The notes: generated by a model not told the origin, from the letters alone. A DNA stretch of 7,959 nt from Gammaproteobacteria bacterium (GCA_029864225.1 JAOTTU010000090.1:1-7959); one strand, 5' to 3'. Numbered from the stretch's first letter, positions 1-6,632 are shown. Program-made: numbers and translations.

Positions 1-102
1 TTGAAAGATGCATTACCACAGATTATCGACAAGTCAAGCAGTGGCGGCTCATTACTGGACAGTGCCGGCGGTCTGCTGGGTATGGCAAAGAAACTTTTCT
101 AA
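1..102 (+). CDS. 3' end of an unidentified plus-strand gene (partial)
   Basis: Frame 1 is open from the left edge to a TAA at 100-102 and encodes 33 residues ending in GGLLGMAKKLF. The start lies outside the window. The tail is rich in Gly, Ser and Leu (DKSSSGGSLLDSAGGLLG). This resembles the C-terminal ends of small bacterial proteins of the DUF937/DUF2780 type, but the fragment is too short to assign a family. The codons are GC-rich and look normal for the region, and the stop is followed directly by the repeat-filled convergent intergenic DNA. A longer ORF in another frame (8-442) runs through the palindromic repeats and was not accepted. That this is a real gene end is fairly likely, but its identity is unknown. 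Confidence 0.5.
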   Translation: MKDALPQIIDKSSSGGSLLDSAGGLLGMAKKLF

Positions 103-114
103 CCTGATTCACGC

Positions 115-177
115 GATGTACAGGGATGTACAAGTGTCGCGGGAGGCAGGATGCCGGGAGCGACCGATGTACAGGGA
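115..177. repeat. REP-like palindromic element, unit 1
   Basis: The core at 127-173 is a 47-nt interrupted palindrome centred on base 150. TGTACA at 127-132 pairs with TGTACA at 168-173, GTCGC (136-140) pairs with GCGAC (160-164), and GGCA (145-148) pairs with TGCC (152-155) around a 3-nt loop. GATGTACAGGGA occurs on both sides, at 115-126 and 166-177. A 22-bp stretch at 153-174 is repeated exactly at 311-332. The symmetry and the position between convergent gene ends fit a REP/BIME-type element. No transposase gene is visible in the window. Confidence 0.75.
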
Positions 178-218
178 GAAGGTGAGACCGGGAACCGGTC
201 GAGAGGCTGGCCAGGGCC

Positions 219-332
219 ATGTACAAGTGGTCGCTCTAGCACATCCCTGTGCTTCACGACACTCGGACCTCCTGTCCATCGTCGCGAGAGGGCAGGAGCC
301 CGAAGCGACCGCCGGGAGCGACCGATGTACAG
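219..332. repeat. REP-like composite palindromic element, unit 2
   Basis: The outer arms are TGTACA at 220-225 with TGTACA at 326-331, and GGTCGCTC at 229-236 with GAGCGACC at 316-323. Two hairpins lie inside. AGCACA (238-243) pairs with TGTGCT (248-253) around TCCC. GTCGC (281-285) pairs with GCGAC (305-309), enclosing GGGC (290-293) and GCCC (298-301). The right end repeats 22 bp of unit 1 exactly (311-332 equals 153-174). This looks like a BIME-style pair of diverged, oppositely oriented copies of unit 1. Confidence 0.7.
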
Positions 333-393
333 CAACAAGATACACCTGTAGGACCGCCTCGCAGGCGCGATTGAATGAGAAACGGTATCCCGC

Positions 394-2007
394 TCAGGTG
401 CCGGTCTTGCCCACCACCTCGACGCCCTGGCTATGCAGGTAATCATCGTAGCTGCCGCTGAAATTGACGACGCCATTCGGCGTCAGTTCGATGATGCGTG
501 TTGCCAGTGAAGCGACAAACTCGCGGTCGTGACTCACGAAGATCAGCGTGCCTGGATAATTCTCCAGGGCGGTATTGAGCGACTCAATCGACTCCATGTC
601 CAGGTGATTGGTCGGTTCGTCCATGACCAGGATGTTCGGCCGCTGCAGCATGAGCTTGCCGAACAGCATGCGCCCCTGCTCGCCACCGGACACCACCTTG
701 ACCGATTTATTGATTTCGTCCGACGAAAATAGCATCCGACCGAGGGTACCGCGGATCACCTGCTCGTCGTCGTTGGGTTTCCCCCACTGGCTCATCCAGT
801 CGAACAGGGGCATGTCGCTCGCGAAATCTGCGGCATGGTCCTGGGCGAAATAACCTATGTCGACATTTTCGGACCATTTGACGGTGCCTTTGTCGGGCGT
901 CAATTCGCCGACCAGCGTCCGCAGCAGTGTGCTCTTGCCGATTCCGTTCGGGCCGATCACTGCAATGCGTTCACCGACCTCGATCATCAGATTAAGATTG
1001 CTGAACAGCGGCGTCTCGTCATACCCCTTGCTCAGGCCATCCGCTTCCAGCGCCAGGCGATAGAGCTTCTTGGCCTGATCGAAGCGGATAAACGGATTGA
1101 CGCGGCTGGACGGTTTGATCTCATCGAGCTTGATCTTCTCAATCTGTCTGGCGCGGGAAGTCGCCTGCTTGGCCTTGGAGGCGTTCGCGGAAAAACGGCT
1201 GACAAAGGACTGTAGATCGGCGATCTGCGCCTTCTTCTTGGCGTTGTTGGAATACAGACGTTCGCGCGCCTGGGTCGAGGCGGTCATGTAGTCGTCGTAA
1301 TTGCCGGGATAGAGGCGCAATTCGCCATAATCGAGATCGGCCATGTGTGTGCACACACTGTTCAGGAAGTGCCGGTCGTGGGAAATGATCACCATGGTGC
1401 TGTTACGTGCATTAAGCACGCTTTCCAACCAGCGGATGGTGTTGATGTCCAGGTTGTTGGTGGGCTCGTCCAGCAGCATGATGTCCGGGTCGGCGAACAG
1501 CGCTTGTGCCAGCAGTACGCGCAGCTTCCAGCCCGGCGCCACCGCGCTCATGGGACCGGTGTGCTGTTCCAGCGGAATATCCAGACCCAGCAACAACTCG
1601 GCGGCGCGCACCTCGGCGGTATAGCCATCCAGCTCGGCGAAACGCACCTCCAGATGGGCGACCTGCATACCCTCTGCTTCACTCATCTCCGGCAGCGCAT
1701 AGATGCGGTCGCGCTCCTGCTTCACCTGCCAGAGTTCTGCATGACCCATGATGACAGTATCCAGCACAGTGTAATTCTCGAAGGCGAACTGATCCTGCTG
1801 CAGCTTGCCGACGCGCTCATTGGCATCGACGCTGACATTGCCCGAGCTCGGCTCCAGATCGCCGCCCAGAATCTTCATCAAGGTGGATTTGCCGCAGCCA
1901 TTGGCGCCGATCAGACCGTAGCGGTTGCCATTGTCGAATTTGACCGAGATGTTCTCGAACAGCGGCTTGGGCCCGAACTGCATGGTGATATTAGCGGTTG
2001 TAATCAA
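394..2007 (-). CDS. ybiT: ABC-F family ATPase, YbiT type
   Basis: This 537-residue soluble ABC-F protein has two nucleotide-binding domains and no membrane segments. Family members bind ribosomes and act on stalled or initiating translation rather than transport. Domain 1 has Walker A GANGCGKST (34-42), Walker B and D-loop LLDEPTNNLD (178-187) and switch SHDRHF (209-214). Domain 2 has Walker A GPNGIGKST (352-360), signature SGGEQGR (440-446), MDEPTNHLD (462-470) and SHDREF (492-497). A charged linker (about 240-320) with KKKAQIADLQSFVSRFSANA (257-276) lies between them. The first signature motif is non-canonical, VAPGWK at 156-161, as in E. coli YbiT, which the protein follows closely in length and sequence. 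The start is TTG at 2005-2007, giving the N-terminus expected from E. coli, with GGAAGAAG upstream as a Shine-Dalgarno site. The in-frame ATG at 1981-1983 would lose eight conserved residues. Confidence 0.95.
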   Translation of the reverse strand: MITTANITMQFGPKPLFENISVKFDNGNRYGLIGANGCGKSTLMKILGGDLEPSSGNVSVDANERVGKLQQDQFAFENYTVLDTVIMGHAELWQVKQERDRIYALPEMSEAEGMQVAHLEVRFAELDGYTAEVRAAELLLGLDIPLEQHTGPMSAVAPGWKLRVLLAQALFADPDIMLLDEPTNNLDINTIRWLESVLNARNSTMVIISHDRHFLNSVCTHMADLDYGELRLYPGNYDDYMTASTQARERLYSNNAKKKAQIADLQSFVSRFSANASKAKQATSRARQIEKIKLDEIKPSSRVNPFIRFDQAKKLYRLALEADGLSKGYDETPLFSNLNLMIEVGERIAVIGPNGIGKSTLLRTLVGELTPDKGTVKWSENVDIGYFAQDHAADFASDMPLFDWMSQWGKPNDDEQVIRGTLGRMLFSSDEINKSVKVVSGGEQGRMLFGKLMLQRPNILVMDEPTNHLDMESIESLNTALENYPGTLIFVSHDREFVASLATRIIELTPNGVVNFSGSYDDYLHSQGVEVVGKTGT

Positions 2008-2010
2008 GAG

Positions 2011-2022
2011 ACTTCTTCCATA
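2011..2022 (-). promoter_or_regulatory. Ribosome binding site supporting the TTG start of ybiT
   Basis: On the minus strand the sequence ahead of the TTG reads GGAAGAAGTCTC-TTG. This purine-rich site has suitable spacing for the TTG and lies too far from the downstream ATG (1981-1983). It therefore supports the TTG start. An ATG that overlaps the site (ATGGAAGAAG) is out of frame and stops after five codons. Confidence 0.5.
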
Positions 2023-2220
2023 ATCAAAGGGTTAAACGAAGGCGCGGGACAAGGGCCTGCGGGCCAGTCGTGGGCGATCTGTGCAAAAACCGGACACGGA
2101 ATGCGCGTACAGCGAAGGAGACGGATCGTGCGTGGCGCGCATTCTCGCATATCCGCCGCGAGCCTGCGACCCGAATACCCGATCCCGGCAGCGACCGGCT
2201 GATTCGTGCAGCGAATCTAT

Positions 2221-2273
2221 GGTGTCAGCACCCTTATACCTGCCACGTCATTTAAAGGTTCCTGACACCTTTT
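2221..2273 (-). repeat. Short palindromic intergenic element, copy A (ends AAAAGGTGTCA / GGGTGCTGACACC)
   Basis: GGTGTCAG (2221-2228) and CTGACACC (2262-2269) are perfect 8-bp inverted arms separated by 33 nt. Inside the right half, AAAGG (2254-2258) pairs with CCTTT (2268-2272). Read on the minus strand the element begins AAAAGGTGTCA and ends AAGGGTGCTGACACC. It matches copy B (4141-4198) at both ends: AAAAGGGGTCA, and AAGGGTGCTGGCCCC (13 of 15). It lies 14 nt past the stop of the hydrolase fusion gene and might act as a transcript end, but there is no T-run typical of an intrinsic terminator. Confidence 0.65.
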
Positions 2274-2286
2274 AAGGGGGAATAAG

Positions 2287-4086
2287 CTAAAACTCGAACT
2301 CCATACTTTGAAACACCTGTCCCGCGTTGCGCTTCGCAAGAAATTCCGCAGTCGGCAAATGCAGGTACGGGGACTGATCGATCTCGTAGGCCTCCTGCAA
2401 CGTGCCTCCGTTCTCGATCACCGCGCCGATCTTCTCGCGCAGGTACACCAGGTAATCCCGGGTGTACTTTCTCACCGTCGCCATGTCGGTCGGCCCGCCA
2501 TGCCCCGGTATTACCACTTCGGCACCCAGCGCCTCGAACTTGTCCCAGGTCTCGATCCAGGCCTTGGAGTCGGTATGCTCGAACAACGGCAACATGCGCT
2601 GATGAAACGCCATGTCACCCGAGATCACCAGCTTCTTGTCCGGCAGCCAGACAATAATATCGCCCGGGCTGTGCGCCGGGCCGAGGTTCAAAAGTTCAAT
2701 CCGTTCGCCACCCAGTTCGATGACCTTTTTATCCTCAAAGGTCTCATCCGGCATAACCACCCTGGTCCCTGCGGCCTTCTCCTTCACGCGCTTCTGCATC
2801 ACTTCCAGCAGTGCAAACGATTGCTTCTCGATCTCGTGCGCCGCATCGACATGCGCGATCACCGGCACACCCTGTTCCTGCCAGTAACTCGCACCCAGCA
2901 TGGCATGGCCCTGGCCATTCTCCAGTACCACATATTTCACCGGTTGGTCGGTGATCTTCCTGATCTCGTCATGCAGGGCCTTCGCCAGCAGATAATTGTC
3001 TCCGGCGTTCACCACCAGCACACCCGCGTCGGTAATCACGAACGACAGGTTGTTGTTGTGCCCTGAATTCGCATAGGTACCCGGCGCCGTCGCCCCGATT
3101 GCCGACCACACCCCCGGCACCACTTCCTGCGGCAGGTCATAGAGCATCGACTCGGGCGCCTTGTCGCTGTTATAGAGCGCCTCGCCGGTCAACGGCTCAC
3201 CTGTGTCCGCACTCACTGCCGGCTTTTCCAAATGCTTGCGCATGAACTTCGCCGCCCGCTGTACGGCATCTTTCGACGCCAGGTCGTCGGCAAAGGTGCG
3301 CACGTTCTCGGTACGAAAATCAAAGCCGCGCCCCACCCCGGGATAGATGACCAGGCGTGCATCCCGGCCCTTGTCCTGCATCACCTTGATACTGGTCTCG
3401 ATCACGCGGCGACGCTGGTACTGCTCCTCGTCACCGATAAACACCAGCACCGGCAAGGTCAGCTCGTCGATCTCGGGCGCATAGCCATACACCTGTGACG
3501 GCTCCGGTGCATTGGGGTCCTGCAGATGGGGATAATAGGACACGTAGCAGGCGATGTCGTTTTCCTGCCGATTGAAAGTGGTCGCCACCTTGAGTGTGTA
3601 ATAGCCACCCCGAGTATGCGAATACAGACAGGCCTTGTCGGTACTGATGTCAGCGCGCGCCAGCAACACGTCTACCGCGACGTTGACGTCTTTCTCCAGG
3701 GCGTAATCGTGCTCGATGGGGTGGGTGCCGATGAAATGCGCCCCGTAGATATCCGGCGCCAGCACCACGAACCCGCGCGCCGCAACCCGCCGGGCATGGC
3801 GCTGCACCCGCTCATCCAGCCCGCGCCGCCCGTGCACGAACAATACCGCGGGATATTTTTCATCATCCGCTGGCCGCGCCACCAGGGCCGGCACCTCCAC
3901 GTCACCGCTCTGGTAACTGGTCCACGAGGTCTCTATGGGGTAATTGTCCGGCACCTCGATCTGGCCCTCATCCCACCAGGCATCGTCCCACCACCAGCTA
4001 TTGTTGCCGGGTGCAGTATCAGCGGTGGCACTGCTGCAAGCCAGCAGGTAAGTAATAAATATGGCGAAGAGGTGTTTCAGGTTCAT
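2287..4086 (-). CDS. Exported fusion: dienelactone hydrolase-like domain plus metallo-beta-lactamase fold domain, both with altered active sites
   Basis: The product has 599 residues. The N-terminus (1-22) is a signal peptide, hydrophobic to LLAC and then SSATA; it could be cut after ATA (23) or be a lipoprotein at Cys17. A Trp-rich stretch follows (31-38, five Trp). Residues about 55-287 resemble the dienelactone hydrolase family (VLFVHGRRG at 81-89, APDIYG 110-115, YPGVGRGF 248-255). The nucleophile elbow reads SHTRGG (156-161), with Thr158 where Cys or Ser is expected, Asp219 fits the acid, and Arg253 stands where the His usually sits. Residues about 315-560 are a metallo-beta-lactamase fold with His472, Asp491 and PGHG (527-530), but the HxHxDH motif reads ENGQGH (389-394), keeping only the last His. 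The protein is probably periplasmic. The ATG at 4086 has AAAGGA at suitable spacing. The substrate is unknown. The domain calls are firm; loss of activity is inferred from motifs. Confidence 0.8.
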   Translation of the reverse strand: MNLKHLFAIFITYLLACSSATADTAPGNNSWWWDDAWWDEGQIEVPDNYPIETSWTSYQSGDVEVPALVARPADDEKYPAVLFVHGRRGLDERVQRHARRVAARGFVVLAPDIYGAHFIGTHPIEHDYALEKDVNVAVDVLLARADISTDKACLYSHTRGGYYTLKVATTFNRQENDIACYVSYYPHLQDPNAPEPSQVYGYAPEIDELTLPVLVFIGDEEQYQRRRVIETSIKVMQDKGRDARLVIYPGVGRGFDFRTENVRTFADDLASKDAVQRAAKFMRKHLEKPAVSADTGEPLTGEALYNSDKAPESMLYDLPQEVVPGVWSAIGATAPGTYANSGHNNNLSFVITDAGVLVVNAGDNYLLAKALHDEIRKITDQPVKYVVLENGQGHAMLGASYWQEQGVPVIAHVDAAHEIEKQSFALLEVMQKRVKEKAAGTRVVMPDETFEDKKVIELGGERIELLNLGPAHSPGDIIVWLPDKKLVISGDMAFHQRMLPLFEHTDSKAWIETWDKFEALGAEVVIPGHGGPTDMATVRKYTRDYLVYLREKIGAVIENGGTLQEAYEIDQSPYLHLPTAEFLAKRNAGQVFQSMEFEF

Positions 4087-4116
4087 GATTGAAATCCTTT
4101 TTTATACTTGTCTTTG

Positions 4117-4122
4117 AGTATA
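4117..4122 (-). promoter_or_regulatory. Candidate -10 box (TATACT) for the hydrolase fusion gene
   Basis: On the minus strand TATACT lies about 30 nt upstream of the ATG at 4086, in an AT-rich patch. No good -35 hexamer is found 16-18 nt upstream of it. A Shine-Dalgarno AAAGGA precedes the ATG by 8 nt. This is a weak call. Confidence 0.3.
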
Positions 4123-4140
4123 TACATTAAAACCGGAGGT

Positions 4141-4198
4141 AAAAGGGGTCACTACCCATAAACTTGATCTGTCATAATTTATCAAGGGTGCTGGCCCC
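4141..4198 (+). repeat. Short palindromic element, copy B, overlapping a gene end
   Basis: AGGGGTCACTACCC (4144-4157) and GGGTGCTGGCCCCT (4186-4199) are imperfect 14-bp inverted arms, 11 of 14 complementary. The ends match copy A at 2221-2273, which lies in the opposite orientation. The element lies between the start of the hydrolase fusion gene and the end of the metallophosphoesterase gene. Its right arm supplies the last codons and stop of the latter (TGASTLDKL-stop). Confidence 0.65.
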
Positions 4199-4828
4199 TG
4201 TTATTTCACTGCCAATCACGTGGTCACCCCAGTTCCAGGTTCTCTCGATCGCCTTGCCGGATAGCGGAAGCACCTGCACGGTCATTTCCGGCAGGCGCAG
4301 TATCGCGCAGGAATGATTGAATGCGGAACTGCCCGGATTCACCACCAGGGTATTTCCCATTTGCACTGCAAAAACCTGGTGCGTATGCCCGACCACCAGC
4401 ACATCGCAGTCGAATGCCTGCAGCTGTTCCGCCCAGAGTGCAACCCGATCGGATTGCACCTCACCCTGCCTGTTCAGTAATTTGATACCGCCATGACAGG
4501 CATCCGGTGGGTGGGCATGCACCATGTACACCCGCTTGCCTGCAATTACCGTCTCCAGCGAAGCAGGCAATTGTTTGAAAAACGCCACGGCCTCGTTATC
4601 AAGCTCATCGGCATAATGATCCAGGTACAGCAGGTCATGATTACCCACAACGGTCTGGCAGCCGCTTCCAGCCAGCAGCGCAACGGTCTGCTCCAGCTGT
4701 TCCCTATAGCCTGCAATATCGCCGGCACAAAAGACCTGTTCTACACCTGCTTTCTGGAAAATCGACAGGGCTTCCGCGACCGGTGCGGGTGTCGCATGCA
4801 CATCACTGATCAAACCAATCAATGCCAT
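4172..4828 (-). CDS. Calcineurin-like metallophosphoesterase, YfcE/MJ0936 type
   Basis: This 218-residue cytosolic protein has the complete metal-binding set of the YfcE-like phosphodiesterases: SDVH (Asp9, His11), GDIAGY (Asp37), GNHD (Asn63, His64), VHAH (His104, His106) and GHTH (His148, His150), then NPGS (164-167). Family members hydrolyse phosphodiester or phosphomonoester bonds with two divalent metals, usually manganese. The natural substrate cannot be read from the sequence. The gene starts with ATG at 4826-4828; an AGG about ten nt upstream is a weak ribosome site. It begins 30 nt after the stop of the small gene at 4859-5275, so the two are probably co-transcribed. The last nine residues and the stop come from a palindromic repeat (4141-4198), and residues past about 195 lie beyond the conserved core, so the tail may be a recent extension. 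Confidence 0.85.
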   Translation of the reverse strand: MALIGLISDVHATPAPVAEALSIFQKAGVEQVFCAGDIAGYREQLEQTVALLAGSGCQTVVGNHDLLYLDHYADELDNEAVAFFKQLPASLETVIAGKRVYMVHAHPPDACHGGIKLLNRQGEVQSDRVALWAEQLQAFDCDVLVVGHTHQVFAVQMGNTLVVNPGSSAFNHSCAILRLPEMTVQVLPLSGKAIERTWNWGDHVIGSEITGASTLDKL

Positions 4829-4858
4829 ATCAGGGAACCTGGGAAAAGGGTTCCGCCG

Positions 4859-5275
4859 TTAATATTCTTCCGGCACACCCTGCCAGAGCATCTGATAACC
4901 CAGCTCATAGGTCTCGTCGCAGAATTCCACCAGTGCCTGGAATTTCTCATTGAAGATCTTGTCGGCGTGTGACTTCTCGTGCTGCTCGAACGACTTCCAG
5001 AAGGTCACAATGGCCAGTTCACCCTGCTTGATCTTGGCGACCGTCTCAGTGCCTTCCGGGGCCTCGCCGACCGTACCCTCTGCGGAAACAAAGCCGGAAT
5101 ACTTGTAGACCTGCCCCGCGATGAAGCCGCCCTGGTCGTCACCGTAGGTGTTTTTCACGACATTGCACATCTCGCCCAGCACCAGCTCGACGTCCTCAAC
5201 AGTGACGCCGTCCTTCAGGTCGACCACGTTGAACATCATCACACAGCCAAAGGGTATTTCAATCGGTTCAAACAT
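4859..5275 (-). CDS. Small conserved-looking protein, possible dimeric alpha/beta barrel (ABM-like)
   Basis: The product has 138 residues, is acidic, and has no signal peptide or membrane segment. I do not recognise it as a named family. The second half, ELAIVTFWKSFEQHEKSHAD (86-105) followed by a helix rich in Phe and Glu, has the strand, W-x-S and His-bearing helix pattern seen in ferredoxin-like dimeric alpha/beta barrel proteins such as antibiotic-biosynthesis monooxygenase-like and heme-degrading families. The first half (PFGCVMMFNVVDLKDGVTVEDVE) could be a matching strand-helix unit, so the fold call is an inference. GGAG seven nt before the ATG at 5273-5275 is a good ribosome site. The gene lies 55 nt downstream of hipA and 30 nt upstream of the metallophosphoesterase gene, all on one strand, so it may start its own short operon or receive read-through from hipBA. 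Confidence 0.7.
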   Translation of the reverse strand: MFEPIEIPFGCVMMFNVVDLKDGVTVEDVELVLGEMCNVVKNTYGDDQGGFIAGQVYKYSGFVSAEGTVGEAPEGTETVAKIKQGELAIVTFWKSFEQHEKSHADKIFNEKFQALVEFCDETYELGYQMLWQGVPEEY

Positions 5276-5314
5276 ACTGTTTCTCCGTTAGTGCCAATAA
5301 CACATGATATCTGA

Positions 5315-5328
5315 AGGGTACCGACCCC
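5315..5328. repeat. Solo end of the GGGGTC palindromic family
   Basis: AGGGTACCGACCCC, preceded by A at 5314, matches the right end of copy A (AAGGGTGCTGACACC) at 12 of 15 positions. It begins two bases beyond the hipA stop (5331-5333). I find no matching left end within 60 nt, so this is a single arm or an eroded copy. With so short a match, chance resemblance is possible. Confidence 0.35.
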
Positions 5329-5330
5329 AT

Positions 5331-6632
5331 TTATTCTTTCAACCGAAGTGCATGCTGGATCTTTTCCCGCCACGCAGCCGGCACACCGGCCTCCTCGGCA
5401 TACGCGCTCCAGCGCGACACCACTTCCCGCACTTCCCCGACAATGGCCTCGGCGCGCCCGCGCTTCATCGAAGCGGCCCTTGCGCAGGCCTTGAAGTCAT
5501 CCAGGGTGAAATCATCCCGTTTGCCGTTCATGCTCATCTGGTGGCTGGCCGTCCAGGCGCCGGCAGGATTGAAACTGTAGGTCATATCAAAGGCCGGCGA
5601 AAGCGACCATTTCCCTGATTTATCCATCAGCAAGGCAATGTTCTTGACATGGTCGTCCTGATTGCGGGCGACGATGTTAAACACCATACGTCGGAACTGC
5701 TCCTCGATCTGACTCATTGGCAGCTCCAGTTGCCGAAGCACCAGCAGCGCCTGTTCATAGGCATAGGCACCCGCCATATTGAAATCATAATGCGCCAGCG
5801 CACATAACGATTGCATGTGGAGTTTACTTCCATCCGCAAGACGATCGAAACGCCGGGTCATAAAATGCCGCCTGCCGTTTTCCTCGAACAGCCGGCACTC
5901 GCTGATATCAATACCGCAGTCCCTTGCCATCTTGTAATAGGCGTATTCAATGACGCCGTAGCCTTGCGGGTCTTCGAGTTCCTTGTCCTTGTTCCCTCGG
6001 ACGCCATCAAATTTAAGCAGCCAGTATTCGAAACCCGCTGCTGACGGAACCTGGCCGGAACGGACCTCGTTGGTTGACGGATTCCAGGCAATCACCGCCT
6101 TGGCCCGGGCGCCACCGGCCGAGGTGCCGACCCGCAGGATATCGGTCAACGCCCGTTCCCTGCTTTCATCGGCAAAGGAAACCCGCAGGTCATTGCGATG
6201 GGTGAGGACTTCCGATGCAAGCTCAACCAGCTTGTCGATTTGTATCTGGCTTGCCTGGCGGGCCTTCGGCCCAATCGGAGGCATAAATTCCAAAGCCCCC
6301 ATGCCCCGCTCACCCGTATAGCAAAGCCGTTCGACGGCATTGAACGATTCCGGTTGCCGGCCCTGGGTGGCCAGCCAGGCATCAATCAGCACATTTCCGA
6401 ACTTGTCCGGAAGCGAGTCCGCCAGCAGTCCAGGCAGCCCGTAAAAGGTCCTTCTGGATAACCCGGGGAAGGTATAGACATCGTTCGAAAGCGGCATCGT
6501 CAGCGGCGAAATCTCGATGCCGCTCCTGGCAAACGCCGGGTCGTATTCGAAGGCGGCCACATCATCGCCCTCCTCCAGCGAGACCGCACCGATGGTGCGC
6601 CCCCAGAGTCTGACCTCGGCAATCGTGCTCAT
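5331..6632 (-). CDS. hipA: HipA-family serine/threonine kinase toxin
   Basis: The product has 433 residues, close to E. coli HipA (440). The N-terminal couple_hipA domain (about 5-115) is followed by the HipA_C kinase core. Key positions are the glycine-rich loop GTSAGGARAK (169-178), in which Ser171 matches the E. coli autophosphorylation serine; WLLKFDG (204-210), with the ATP-binding lysine at 207; the catalytic loop NQDDHVKN (324-331); and the metal-binding LSPAFDMTYS (344-353). All appear intact, so an active kinase is expected. E. coli HipA phosphorylates glutamyl-tRNA synthetase and halts translation. Other HipA-type kinases choose other tRNA synthetases, so the target here is open. 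The ATG overlaps the TGA of hipB (ATGA at 6629-6632), which fits translational coupling. This is the second gene of the pair and is controlled by the hipB promoter. Confidence 0.93.
   Translation of the reverse strand: MSTIAEVRLWGRTIGAVSLEEGDDVAAFEYDPAFARSGIEISPLTMPLSNDVYTFPGLSRRTFYGLPGLLADSLPDKFGNVLIDAWLATQGRQPESFNAVERLCYTGERGMGALEFMPPIGPKARQASQIQIDKLVELASEVLTHRNDLRVSFADESRERALTDILRVGTSAGGARAKAVIAWNPSTNEVRSGQVPSAAGFEYWLLKFDGVRGNKDKELEDPQGYGVIEYAYYKMARDCGIDISECRLFEENGRRHFMTRRFDRLADGSKLHMQSLCALAHYDFNMAGAYAYEQALLVLRQLELPMSQIEEQFRRMVFNIVARNQDDHVKNIALLMDKSGKWSLSPAFDMTYSFNPAGAWTASHQMSMNGKRDDFTLDDFKACARAASMKRGRAEAIVGEVREVVSRWSAYAEEAGVPAAWREKIQHALRLKE

Larger units (their letters stand above)
103..393. 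other. Convergent intergenic region, no gene
   Basis: This stretch separates the 3' ends of the plus-strand partial gene and ybiT. Almost all of it is palindromic repeat (units at 115-177 and 219-332). A small hairpin, CGCCT (355-359) with AGGCG (363-367), lies just beyond the ybiT stop but has no adjacent T-run on the transcript, so it is not a convincing intrinsic terminator. The open frames that cross this region on both strands follow the repeats and show no protein family, so I treat them as non-coding. Confidence 0.65.
2008..2286. other. Intergenic region upstream of ybiT, no gene
   Basis: These 279 bases lie between the ybiT start and the stop of the upstream hydrolase fusion gene. 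They hold no tRNA, no protein with recognisable features and no clear sigma70 promoter. A GGCC (2054-2057)/GGCC (2062-2065) mini-hairpin and the palindromic element at 2221-2273 are the only structures I see. Plus-strand ORFs that extend here are continuations of antisense frames of ybiT. Confidence 0.6.

Noticed and set aside
115..332. Possible CRISPR array
   Set aside because: Repeats are few, inverted rather than direct, unevenly spaced, and there are no spacers of constant length or cas genes.
355..367. Intrinsic terminator of ybiT (CGCCT/AGGCG hairpin)
   Set aside because: The stem is only 5 bp and no T-run follows it on the minus-strand transcript.
8..476. Overlapping ORFs on both strands through the left intergenic region
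   Set aside because: They run through palindromic repeats, encode Arg/Cys/Ser-rich sequence with no recognisable family, and one overlaps the true frame that ends at 102.
1345..2202. Long plus-strand ORF (285 codons) across the ybiT region, and similar antisense ORFs at 2308-3066 and 3526-4092
   Set aside because: They lie opposite clear minus-strand genes, have compositions rich in His, Gln and Arg typical of shadow frames, and show no domain.
2008..2220. tRNA or small RNA gene upstream of ybiT
   Set aside because: No cloverleaf, no conserved T-arm sequence and no promoter-terminator pair could be seen.
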